Source: Peptococcaceae bacterium CEB3 (lineage in GTDB: Bacteria > Bacillota > Desulfitobacteriia > Desulfitobacteriales > Desulfitobacteriaceae). From it: a DNA stretch of 64,000 bases. The stretch is from positions 62,001 through 126,000 of the forward strand of contig LDXJ01000057.1 of assembly GCA_001029295.1 (NCBI GenBank), given 5' to 3'. The notes beneath the pieces are model-generated. The model worked only from the letters and a program-made list of their open reading frames with translations. It was not told where the DNA came from and made no database searches. Positions 1 through 6,328 of the stretch are shown here, one piece after another. The position numbers and the translations under genes are program-made. Each line of letters begins with the position of its first letter. The stretch's first letter is position 1.

Positions 1-174
1 GCCTTAGGCTCTGAGCGGGAGCGGAGTCCGTTGGTTCGGGATTTGCTCAGCGGGGAAATCCTGAGCCCACTGCCGAAGCGGGTCAGTGTAGGTCCGCTAT
101 CCGCGCGGGTCTTGGTCAGGGTCGACGCCAAGGAGGTCAACCACCCCATGCCTAGAGGGTCTTTAGGTGTCTAA
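1..174 (+). CDS. C-terminal end of an unidentified protein (5' truncated by window)
   Basis: Frame 1 is open from the first base to a TAA at 172-174, 57 codons. The peptide is rich in Leu, Val, Arg and Pro with a GC-rich third position like the other genes here, so it may be the tail of a gene entering from the left. No family motif is recognisable and there is no start inside the window. It could also be chance open frame in GC-rich DNA. Confidence 0.3.
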   Translation, partial: ALGSERERSPLVRDLLSGEILSPLPKRVSVGPLSARVLVRVDAKEVNHPMPRGSLGV

Positions 175-247
175 AGTCGGAGACCTCTGCGCGAAGTCTT
201 CGGTGATCAACCGTCCTTCACACGATGGAAAGAAAGGAATGATTTGA

Positions 248-814
248 ATGTCAGCCAATGTTAAAATCCTTGGTTTTACCGGCAGCCTGCGCCGTAAGTC
301 GTACAATATGGCCGCTCTGCGGGCTGCGAAAGACCTCTTGCCTGAGGGCGCCAGTCTGGAAATTGCGGACCTTGCCCCGATCCCGTTCTTCAATGAGGAT
401 GTGGAAGCGGTGGGAGTTCCTGAGGAGGTGGTCCGGTTCAAACAGAAAATAGCCGCGGCGGACGCGCTCCTCATTGCCACTCCGGAGTACAACTATTCTA
501 TCCCGCCAGTTTTGAAAAATGCCCTGGATTGGGCTTCCCGGGGTACGGACCTCCCGCTCTACGGCAAACACTTGGCGATCCTCAGCGCCTCCACGGGGAT
601 GTTCGGCGGAGCGCGGGCCCAGTATCACTTGCGCCAGGTGTGCGTGGGACTCAATCTTCTGCCCCTGAACAAGCCGGAAGTATTTATTATGCGCGCCAAT
701 ACGAAATTCGACGAGGTTGGGAACCTGACAGATGAATTCACCCGCCAAGCCATTTCCCGGTTGTTGCAGGCACTGGTTGATTCGTTACATCCGATCAAGC
801 GGGGCGAAGACTGA
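248..814 (+). CDS. NADPH-dependent FMN reductase family protein
   Basis: A 188-aa flavodoxin-like NAD(P)H:FMN/quinone oxidoreductase (azobenzene/chromate reductase family), normal length. Seen: an N-terminal beta strand and phosphate-binding loop FTGSLRRKSYN (residues 10-20) and the family motif TPEYNYSIPPVLKNALDW at about 78-95, which contacts FMN. It is expected to be a soluble cytoplasmic homodimer reducing quinones, azo dyes or metal oxyanions; the physiological substrate cannot be read from sequence. ATG at 248 follows an AAAGGAAT ribosome site. It stands alone, with no co-directional partner. Confidence 0.9.
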   Translation: MSANVKILGFTGSLRRKSYNMAALRAAKDLLPEGASLEIADLAPIPFFNEDVEAVGVPEEVVRFKQKIAAADALLIATPEYNYSIPPVLKNALDWASRGTDLPLYGKHLAILSASTGMFGGARAQYHLRQVCVGLNLLPLNKPEVFIMRANTKFDEVGNLTDEFTRQAISRLLQALVDSLHPIKRGED

Positions 815-840
815 GAGAGCTTGGGCGCCGCGCTCCCCCC

Positions 841-953
841 TGAGGCTAAAGTAGGCTGAAGTAAGTAGACATGGGATAAGAGAGGCTGAAGCAGGCTGAA
901 GCACGCTAAAGTGGGCTGAAGTGAGCGGAAGCAAGCTAAAGTCGGCTGAAGCC
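841..953 (+). repeat. 10-bp tandem repeat, GYAGGCTGAA
   Basis: Eleven consecutive 10-bp units keep exact phase from 841 to 953. Most read GYRGGCTGAA or GCRAGCTAAA; units 3-4 (861-880) are degenerate. The array lies between the convergent reductase and lipoprotein genes, with no reading frame of interest. Confidence 0.85.
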
Positions 954-1011
954 GGGGGTTGCCGCGCGGCGACCTGTGGCATATTTGGTTTTCTGTGCGG
1001 GAGCGGCTGGG

Positions 1012-1866
1012 CTAAAACGGTATTTTTTGCTGCGAAAAGGTGTTTTGAAAGATCCAAGGTGCCAGATTCTGTACGTCTTGGCCGGACGCAGCATACTTTT
1101 CACTCAAAAACGCGGCTAGACCTTGAGTAATCGGCAAATAGTAGGCAAAGCCTGCCAGCTGTTTGTTATTTTGCTCCTCATACGCGAAAGTAATAAGCTG
1201 CGAATTGACAGTTACCATTTTTACCGGTAAATCCTGAAAATACGGGCCGGGAGGCCCCCCATAGTCCACGGCATCTTTGCGCGCGGACGTGAAATACATG
1301 GCGGCCGAGTCAACCGCACAGCCCTGGCACGCTCCCGCGGACGATAGGTAGAGTTCGGCTCCGTCCTGATTTTTCAAAGATACTTTGTAGGACCCATCTT
1401 GACCGACATCGGCTTTCCCTTTCATACCGTTGGGTGCCACAATATAAAAGGAACGAATGTGGCCCAGGGGAAAGTAGTAGGCAGTTAATTTTGAGGCAAG
1501 ACTTGGCGGAAGTGACATTTTCACTTCTGAGGGTAACGAAGGAACTTTTGGAGCTGTAGAAGAGTAGGTGGGGTGAAGGATAGAAACGGGTATCGCTGTC
1601 TGATATTTTTGGTGTTCGATGGTGGGAACCGGGGCGGGTGCCACCGGGTTGCCCCCTGTTAACGTTTCGCCTGCTGATAAACCATGGCTGCCGGAACCGC
1701 TGTCGGAGGCGGTCGTTTTTTTCTGATGGGTTCCGCTAGAACTTGCACCCGGTGTTGAATGGCCGGTGTTCGGCGTTGGATTTGGCGCTCCCCGGCCACA
1801 GGCACTCACGCCGAGGAGAAGGACTGCGGCTATCACAGCGGTTGGCAGAATGCGGGGGGATTTCAT
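1012..1866 (-). CDS. Secreted lipoprotein of unknown function
   Basis: A 284-aa protein with a type II signal peptide: basic start, hydrophobic stretch and lipobox LGVSAC, giving lipidated Cys at about residue 23. A Gly/Ser/Thr/Pro-rich linker (about 25-90) tethers a globular domain (about 95-284) with a CQGC pair near residue 180 that could be redox-active or metal-binding. It is expected on the outer face of the membrane. I do not recognise the family. The minus-strand ATG at 1866 follows GGAGG. It is monocistronic, with 12-bp iterated repeats just upstream. Confidence 0.8.
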   Translation of the reverse strand: MKSPRILPTAVIAAVLLLGVSACGRGAPNPTPNTGHSTPGASSSGTHQKKTTASDSGSGSHGLSAGETLTGGNPVAPAPVPTIEHQKYQTAIPVSILHPTYSSTAPKVPSLPSEVKMSLPPSLASKLTAYYFPLGHIRSFYIVAPNGMKGKADVGQDGSYKVSLKNQDGAELYLSSAGACQGCAVDSAAMYFTSARKDAVDYGGPPGPYFQDLPVKMVTVNSQLITFAYEEQNNKQLAGFAYYLPITQGLAAFLSEKYAASGQDVQNLAPWIFQNTFSQQKIPF

Positions 1867-1911
1867 GTCGAACCTCCATTTGCTTAAGTTCGGGTTTCTT
1901 GTCGCTTAATT

Positions 1912-1966
1912 ATCAAGGTTGATCATGAAGTTAGCTATCAAGTTAGTTATCAAGTTAATCATGTAT
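1912..1966 (-). repeat. Four 12-bp iterons (AACTTGATAnnT) upstream of the lipoprotein gene
   Basis: On the minus strand, four units of about 12 bp follow each other: ATTAACTTGATA, ACTAACTTGATA, GCTAACTTCATG and ATCAACCTTGATA. They end about 45 bp upstream of the lipoprotein start, where a regulator could bind repeatedly along one DNA face (12 bp is close to one helical turn). The function is inferred. Confidence 0.6.
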
Positions 1967-2061
1967 CTGCGTACAGTTTAACACAGAATATTCCGAAACG
2001 TAAAGCAGATTCGAGTGGGCGATTTTAGAAAACCTGCCCGACGACGTTTTGCGGCGGAAGC

Positions 2062-2089
2062 AAGCAAAGAAGCAAAGAAGCAAAGAAGC
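2062..2089 (+). repeat. 8-bp tandem repeat AAGCAAAG, 3.5 copies
   Basis: AAGCAAAG is repeated three times in perfect register plus a half unit. It sits just upstream of the GntR operon promoter, in the otherwise featureless stretch 1967-2110. Confidence 0.85.
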
Positions 2090-2110
2090 GAGTGATAGGA
2101 GTAGAGACCC

Positions 2111-2160
2111 TTGACAAAAGGGTCAATCAGGGTTACAGTACATTATAGCACTAATGCACT
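2111..2160 (+). promoter_or_regulatory. Promoter and YtrA-type operator of the GntR/ABC operon
   Basis: A -35 TTGACA (2111-2116) and -10 TACAGT (2134-2139) are 17 bp apart. Overlapping the -10 is an inverted repeat, AGTACATTA (2137-2145), 6-bp spacer, TAATGCACT (2152-2160), with one mismatch between the 9-bp arms. Its outer AGTRYA/TRYACT halves resemble operators known for the YtrA subfamily of GntR regulators. Autorepression by the adjacent gene is the natural reading. Confidence 0.7.
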
Positions 2161-2207
2161 AGAGTCCTGAGACGCGGCACATCCGCCGGGGTCCGGAGGT
2201 GGCTTCT

Positions 2208-2630
2208 TTGATTTTGAATCCTGCGAGTATGAAACCCATCTATGTCCAAATCTCCGAATGGCTGGAGGCAGAGATCCTCAACGGACATCTCCCGGGGGAT
2301 GAGCGTGTTTATTCCCAGTATCAACTCGCGGAGATGTTCAATGTCAATCCGGCGACCGCCGCTAAAGGGCTGAATTTGCTGGCGGATGAAGAGATTGTCT
2401 ACAAACAGCGGGGGCTTGGGATGTATGTCGCCCCTGAGGCCCAAGACAGGATTTTGGCCAAGCGCAAGGAACGGTTCGTGAACGGGTTGCTGCGGGAAGT
2501 TGTCTCGGAGGCCGGACGTTTAGGCATAGGAAAGGAAGAACTCATAAGCTTGATCAGGGAGATCGCAAGAGAGGGTTCGGGAGAGAGGACCCGGGAGGAA
2601 GAAAGGGGAAAGGAAAAAGGCACAGAATAA
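2208..2630 (+). CDS. GntR family (YtrA subfamily) transcriptional regulator
   Basis: About 140 aa, a winged-helix DNA-binding domain (about 5-75) with the GntR pattern PIYVQISEWLEAEI followed by YQLAEMFNVNPATAAKGLNLL. A short effector-free C-terminal tail is typical of YtrA regulators of ABC efflux operons. I prefer TTG at 2208, because GGAGGTGG at 2195-2202 is then well spaced; the GTG at 2199 lies inside that site. The last 25 residues are low-complexity Arg/Glu/Lys and run into a purine-only DNA tract. It probably represses the three downstream membrane genes through the operator at 2137-2160. Confidence 0.88.
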   Translation: MILNPASMKPIYVQISEWLEAEILNGHLPGDERVYSQYQLAEMFNVNPATAAKGLNLLADEEIVYKQRGLGMYVAPEAQDRILAKRKERFVNGLLREVVSEAGRLGIGKEELISLIREIAREGSGERTREEERGKEKGTE

Positions 2631-2850
2631 GGAAGAAGGCAAAGAATAAGGAAGAAGGCACAGAAAAGGAAAAAGGATCGGAAAAGAACAAGGGCTCAGA
2701 AAGGGAGAGAGGAGCGGAAAATGAGTGAGGATCGAGAAGGGGAAAAGGATCAGGACGAGAGAGAGAGGATCGGGGAGAGAGGATCAGGACGAGCGAAAGG
2801 ATCAGGAAGAGAGGCTCAGGACGAGAGAGAGGATCAGGAAGGAACATAGG
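2560..2850 (+). other. Near-pure purine tract (GA-rich) with a possible 42-aa ORF
   Basis: About 290 bp are almost entirely A and G on the plus strand, built from degenerate GGATCAGGA, GAAGAAGGC and GAGAGAGGA units. The tract covers the 3' end of the GntR gene and most of the gap to the ABC gene. Inside it an ATG at 2721 after AGGAG opens a frame to TAG at 2849 (42 aa, nearly all Glu, Arg, Asp, Gly, Gln, Lys). This may be a real small charged peptide or a by-product of composition. Such homopurine DNA can form triplex (H-DNA). Confidence 0.6.
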
Positions 2851-2927
2851 CTATCATGACGACCGCGAAAGACGTGCTTATCCTTGCGAGAAAGAGAGTT
2901 TGAAAAAGGAAGAAGGGATGAGAACCG

Positions 2928-3839
2928 ATGATAGTCGTGGAAGCCAAGAAGCTGGGCAAAAACTATGGGCGAGTCAAAGGCGGGGTTCAGGCGATCCGGG
3001 GGCTGTCCTTTATCATGGAAGAAAACAAAATCATAGGTTTGATTGGCCGCAATGGGGCGGGCAAGACAACTTTGCTCAAAATGATCGCCGGTTATCTGCG
3101 CCCGACCGGGGGGATGCTGCGGGTTTTTGAGCGCGAACCCTTTAATGACCTGACCGTTTCGGCCAAGACGCTTTTTGTGGACGACAGCATGACATTTCCG
3201 CTTTCCTTCACTTTGGCGGATATTCTGCGGGAGGCCGCCCGCTTTTTCCCGGGTTTCGACGCCAAACTGGCGGAAGCACTGGCGGAGTACTTTTCTTTGA
3301 ACTTGAAGAAGAGCCATCACCACCTTTCCAAGGGAACGAAGAGCACGTTCAACGCGATCATCGGGATTGCCTCTCACTGTCCGCTGACGCTTTTCGATGA
3401 GCCGACCAGCGGTATGGATTCGTCTGTGCGCAAAGATTTCTACCGGGCCCTGCTCAAAGACTACATCCAGCACCCGCGCACGATTATCCTCTCCAGCCAT
3501 CTTCTGAGCGAGGTGGAGGAATTGCTGGAGGATATCCTCCTCATTCATGCCGGAGCCGAGTGCCTGCATCTGCCGGTTGCGGATTTGAAAGAGTATGCCA
3601 TTGGCCTCAGAGGCCCGGCCCGGAACGTAGGGGAACTGGCTCAAGGCCGGGAAATCCTGCACAGGGAGGAATTCGGGCAAGGGAACATCTATCTGGTCGT
3701 GAAAAAGAATTTTTCCCCGGAACGCTTGGAGGAAGCGAGAACGCGTGGGGTTGAAACGGTCCCGATCGCTACCGACGACCTGTGCAACTACCTTACCGGG
3801 AGCAAAGGGGGGATTGACGATGTTTTCCGCAGAAACTGA
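2928..3839 (+). CDS. ABC transporter ATP-binding protein (YtrB-like)
   Basis: A 303-aa ATPase subunit. Walker A GRNGAGKTT is at about residues 39-47, a signature-like LSKGTKST at about 134-141 (atypical; the usual LSGGQ is lost), and Walker B LTLFDEPTSGMD at about 155-166. The degenerate signature fits the YtrB/BcrA-type branch paired with GntR regulators. It should energise export through the permease encoded next, whose ATG lies 20 bp inside this gene. The ATG at 2928 follows AAGGG. The substrate is unknown; cell-envelope-active peptides are typical for this branch. Confidence 0.9.
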   Translation: MIVVEAKKLGKNYGRVKGGVQAIRGLSFIMEENKIIGLIGRNGAGKTTLLKMIAGYLRPTGGMLRVFEREPFNDLTVSAKTLFVDDSMTFPLSFTLADILREAARFFPGFDAKLAEALAEYFSLNLKKSHHHLSKGTKSTFNAIIGIASHCPLTLFDEPTSGMDSSVRKDFYRALLKDYIQHPRTIILSSHLLSEVEELLEDILLIHAGAECLHLPVADLKEYAIGLRGPARNVGELAQGREILHREEFGQGNIYLVVKKNFSPERLEEARTRGVETVPIATDDLCNYLTGSKGGIDDVFRRN

Positions 3840-4548
3840 CCTATGGGCCGTCGCTGCCAAGCAATACCTTTATAAGCTCAAATCCCACTCGGGCTTCGCC
3901 TTGGGCTTTGTCGCCACTCAGATCATCGCTTTATTCTCGGGAGGGATCGGAGGCTTTAGTTCCTCAGGGAGCAACGTCATGGTTACGGTCACGCGCTATA
4001 CTTCCGCTGTGCCCTTCATTTACACCTCCATCTGGATATTTGTCCTGGCTCTGACTCTGACCGGCCGGAGCGACGAAAAAAAGGATTTCAGTCTGGTGGC
4101 CAATCGAACATCCAATCATTTGGCTAATATTGGAGTATTGCTGAGTGCCTGGCTCTACGGAGGGGTGGGCACCACGCTTCTCATGGGGTTGCAGAGATGG
4201 TATCTCTACTTCAGCTCGGAGCAAGGGGAAGTCATAGCCAATGGGTTTTATCTGACAGGAAGAAGTTTAGCCCTGGCCTTGGCCGCGATCCTTCTCTACC
4301 TGCTTTTGCTCACGGCTGCCAGTTATCTCATCGGAGTTCTGATTAGGATCAGCTACCTTTTCACCGTGCTCCTGCCGGCTGTCTTATTCGCTTGGGCCCG
4401 GCTGAACGGAAACGCCCTGCAACGGATTGGAACGTTCTTCCTGAGAGAACCCTCCCTATCTCTGTTCGCCCTCAAGGTTCTGACGGCAGCCCTGGTGTTG
4501 TTTGGCTTTAGTGTGCTTATTTCCAGCCGCTTGGAGGTGAATGGATAA
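3820..4548 (+). CDS. ABC transporter permease (ABC-2-like membrane protein)
   Basis: 242 aa with about six hydrophobic segments and short loops, starting at the ATG at 3820 after AAGGGGGG. It overlaps the end of the ATPase gene by 20 bp, a sign of translational coupling. It lacks recognisable motifs beyond the membrane topology. The assignment as the permease partner comes from its place in the GntR-ATPase-membrane protein operon. It is followed immediately (TAA then ATG) by another membrane-anchored protein. Confidence 0.8.
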   Translation: MFSAETDLWAVAAKQYLYKLKSHSGFALGFVATQIIALFSGGIGGFSSSGSNVMVTVTRYTSAVPFIYTSIWIFVLALTLTGRSDEKKDFSLVANRTSNHLANIGVLLSAWLYGGVGTTLLMGLQRWYLYFSSEQGEVIANGFYLTGRSLALALAAILLYLLLLTAASYLIGVLIRISYLFTVLLPAVLFAWARLNGNALQRIGTFFLREPSLSLFALKVLTAALVLFGFSVLISSRLEVNG

Positions 4549-5268
4549 ATGGTGAGCCTTATTCTTCTCGTGCTGATCATCTTTCTGGTTTTACTGAGTG
4601 CGAAGGCGGCCATTTTCAGGGTGAAGTTGACATCGTGGAAGACCGGCGCGGTGCTCGCGGGGGTATATCTGGTTATTTTGCTCCTTTCGGTTCTCTTTTT
4701 ACCTTTGCTCCCGTCGGGAAAGTTGGCTGAGCCGGCAGTACACAGCGCCCAACTCACAAGCTCTCCGGATCCCAAGGTGCTTTTCCGGTTGGCCGCAGAG
4801 GAAAGTCCGGGTCTGGGAACGAAGGCCTATCCCGCTGGGATTTATCAAAACAGCGGACAGGAGTTTACTCTGGAAGGCGCTACTTTGCACTTGAAAATCC
4901 CGAATAACGGCAACTACATTGTTTTGGTTGAGAAAAGTGACAAGCTGGCCGGGAAAATCAAAGCGGCCACTTTCGTCTCGACTTACGAGAGCGCCGGAAT
5001 TGATTTCACAGCGCGAATCGCTCCTCCTTTCATCTCCCTGCAAAACAACACCTTGACGGTTGAGCCGGGCCTGCCGCAGAGATTCACTTTCAAGGTGGCG
5101 GAAAATTCCCCGTTTGGAAGTCAATTTAAAGGGGGGAAGACGGGTAGGGCGATGGAAGAATTAGGGTATTCGAACTTCTCCAGCACGATGGGGTGGCAAG
5201 CGATTTGTCTGGTTGTGCCCAAGGATCTCAAAATCGATAAGGGAAACTCCTTTGTAATCGTACAATAG
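4549..5268 (+). CDS. Membrane-anchored extracytoplasmic protein of the ABC operon
   Basis: A 239-aa protein with two N-terminal hydrophobic helices (about 3-22 and 32-55) and then a soluble beta-rich domain of about 180 residues that should lie outside the cell. Translation starts directly after the permease stop codon, with TTGGAGGTGA as ribosome site. I do not recognise the domain. Its place as last gene of the YtrA-type operon suggests an accessory part of the same exporter. Confidence 0.75.
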   Translation: MVSLILLVLIIFLVLLSAKAAIFRVKLTSWKTGAVLAGVYLVILLLSVLFLPLLPSGKLAEPAVHSAQLTSSPDPKVLFRLAAEESPGLGTKAYPAGIYQNSGQEFTLEGATLHLKIPNNGNYIVLVEKSDKLAGKIKAATFVSTYESAGIDFTARIAPPFISLQNNTLTVEPGLPQRFTFKVAENSPFGSQFKGGKTGRAMEELGYSNFSSTMGWQAICLVVPKDLKIDKGNSFVIVQ

Positions 5269-5296
5269 CCCATGGCAACTCCTGCCGTCAGGGTGA

Positions 5297-5318
5297 GGCA
5301 GGTATGCAAGAAGACGAA
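5297..5318 (+). repeat. 22-bp direct repeat, copy 1 (copy 2 at 5777-5798)
   Basis: A perfect 22-bp sequence beginning GGCAGGTATGCAAGAAGA occurs here and at 5777-5798. Similarity continues more weakly for about 25 bp to a shared AAAGCGC. The copies bracket the small hydrophobic ORF at 5529. Copy 2 carries the -35 element of a minus-strand promoter; copy 1 has no matching -10. Confidence 0.85.
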
Positions 5319-5387
5319 ACCCCAGAAGTCAGCAGTTTGAAAGCGCGTTTGTTAATGTTCTTCCAAAGAGTCGAACAAAGGTAAAGA

Positions 5388-5426
5388 GAAACGGTCTCCA
5401 GCGTAAAATCGTAAGGAGACCGTTTC
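5388..5426. terminator. Perfect 12-bp hairpin upstream of the small toxin-like gene
   Basis: Arms GAAACGGTCTCC (5388-5399) and GGAGACCGTTTC (5415-5426) pair perfectly around a 15-base loop. On the minus strand it is followed by TTTCTCTTTACC, so it may end leftward transcripts (the candidate antisense RNA). On the plus strand it could end the ABC operon. Confidence 0.6.
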
Positions 5427-5453
5427 TTAGTAGGAAAAGAAACAGGAATATAG

Positions 5454-5528
5454 TATAATGTGGACAAGTACAGCGAAATAGGGCGCTGGGTGGGTGGCCA
5501 AGATCTCCCCAAAAGGGGGTGAGGCCGG
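5454..5528 (+). promoter_or_regulatory. Promoter -10 and structured leader of the small toxin-like gene
   Basis: A consensus TATAAT lies at 5454-5459 with a weak -35. The leader of about 60 nt holds a hairpin CTCCCC-AAAA-GGGGG (5505-5519) whose right arm is the start of the GGGGGTGAGG ribosome site, so the site is partly sequestered. TGGACAAGTAC occurs at 5460 and again over the start codon at 5530. Such leader control is common for type I toxins. Confidence 0.5.
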
Positions 5529-5624
5529 ATGGACAAGTACCAAAGAGGATTAGGGTTTGCCATTTCTATGGCAACGTTAGTTGCCGCGGTGCTGAAATTC
5601 GTCCTTGAGATACTGAAAAAGTAA
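5529..5624 (+). CDS. 31-aa hydrophobic peptide, candidate type I (holin-like) toxin
   Basis: ATG at 5529 after a strong GGGGGTGAGG site opens a 31-codon frame. The peptide has a short polar start (MDKYQRG), one hydrophobic helix of about 20 residues (residues 8-28) and a LKK tail. It resembles the Firmicutes holin-like toxin pattern (Tyr near the start, F-A-x-x-M-A-T-L-V, Lys-Lys end), the group that includes TxpA and BsrG. A perfect terminator hairpin overlaps its last codons and a minus-strand promoter faces it from 5760-5789. If real, it is an inner-membrane peptide silenced by antisense RNA. The family match is from memory and not tested. Confidence 0.55.
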   Translation: MDKYQRGLGFAISMATLVAAVLKFVLEILKK

Positions 5625-5658
5625 CCCCACCCTCACACGGAAAAGGTTACTTTTTCAG
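5613..5658. terminator. 14-bp perfect terminator hairpin, usable in both directions
   Basis: CTGAAAAAGTAACC (5613-5626) pairs with GGTTACTTTTTCAG (5645-5658). A-rich and T-rich arm ends make it look like a bidirectional intrinsic terminator. The left arm includes the stop codon of the small hydrophobic ORF. Confidence 0.8.
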
Positions 5659-5753
5659 AGTCACTTTTTCTCGTCCTATCCCATTGTGGCCGCACACCTG
5701 CGGGTCGTTGTACCGGGGGACGGGAGATATTTACCGTATCTCACGTTCCCTTT
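5613..5753 (-). ncRNA. Candidate antisense RNA to the small toxin mRNA
   Basis: A minus-strand promoter has -35 TTGCAT (5784-5789), an 18-bp spacer and -10 TATAAT (5760-5765), predicting transcription from about 5753 leftward to the hairpin at 5613-5658 or on to the one at 5388-5426. Such an RNA would pair with the 3' part of the small toxin-like mRNA. No expression evidence is available here. Confidence 0.4.
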
Positions 5754-5944
5754 ATTTGTATTATACCGCAGAATGGGGCAGGTATGCAAGAAGACGAAGC
5801 CATGGAGCAGTGGCAATTTTAAAGCGCAGTGACTGTTCAGGCATGGATCCCCATGGCTTCCTGCTATGGTCATAAGGCCAATTAAGACAAATTGCGATTG
5901 TCACTCGATGGCAATTGTGATATGGTATATATTAGGAAGTCTAC

Positions 5945-6277
5945 ATGGCGGAGGCGTTGAGCGTGGATATCTCCCCATATGTCGCCGGAAATCGAGCAAA
6001 AATTGAAGCGGAGGAACAACACCGATTAAATCACTATGCGGAAGCCCGCGAAAAGGCGAAGAAGGTTGCTTTGGCGCTAAGCAGCGCATTTCCCGGCGTG
6101 GAAATTTACTTATTCGGTTCGCTCACCACCGATTTGTTTGAAGAGGAGTCAGATATTGATATTGCCGTAAAAGGCCCTCATTCAGGGATGTCTTGTGTCG
6201 CACTGAGCAAAAGAGTACCAATCGCAGACGGTATGCCAGAGGGTGTCCCGTCTGGTCTGGGGAAATTTTCAAAGTAA
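5945..6277 (+). pseudogene. Truncated MNT-type nucleotidyltransferase
   Basis: The 110-aa frame carries the minimal nucleotidyltransferase motif: GSLTTDLFEEESDIDIAV at about residues 59-76 (G-S then D-x-D). Homology stops right after DIDIAVKG, and the final 32 residues are unlike the family, so the C-terminal half seems lost by a frameshift or junction. MNT proteins usually pair with a HEPN partner, and none is present here; a complete MNT-HEPN pair lies at 21.3-22.0 kb. The start follows AGGAAG. Confidence 0.65.
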
Positions 6278-6328
6278 TCTCGTTCAACAGAAGCTGAACA
6301 TCGAGTCTTCGGTGGGGGAGTCTATCCC

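Noticed and set aside
841-953. CRISPR or coding repeat
   Set aside because: 10-bp units without spacers, and frames give no sensible protein.
2554-2847. Minus-strand frame rich in Leu, Ser, Pro and Phe
   Set aside because: It is the complement of the purine tract; composition alone keeps it open and there is no ribosome site.
2802-3860. 352-codon minus-strand frame
   Set aside because: It lies antisense to the ABC ATPase gene, which has all family motifs; the antisense peptide has none.
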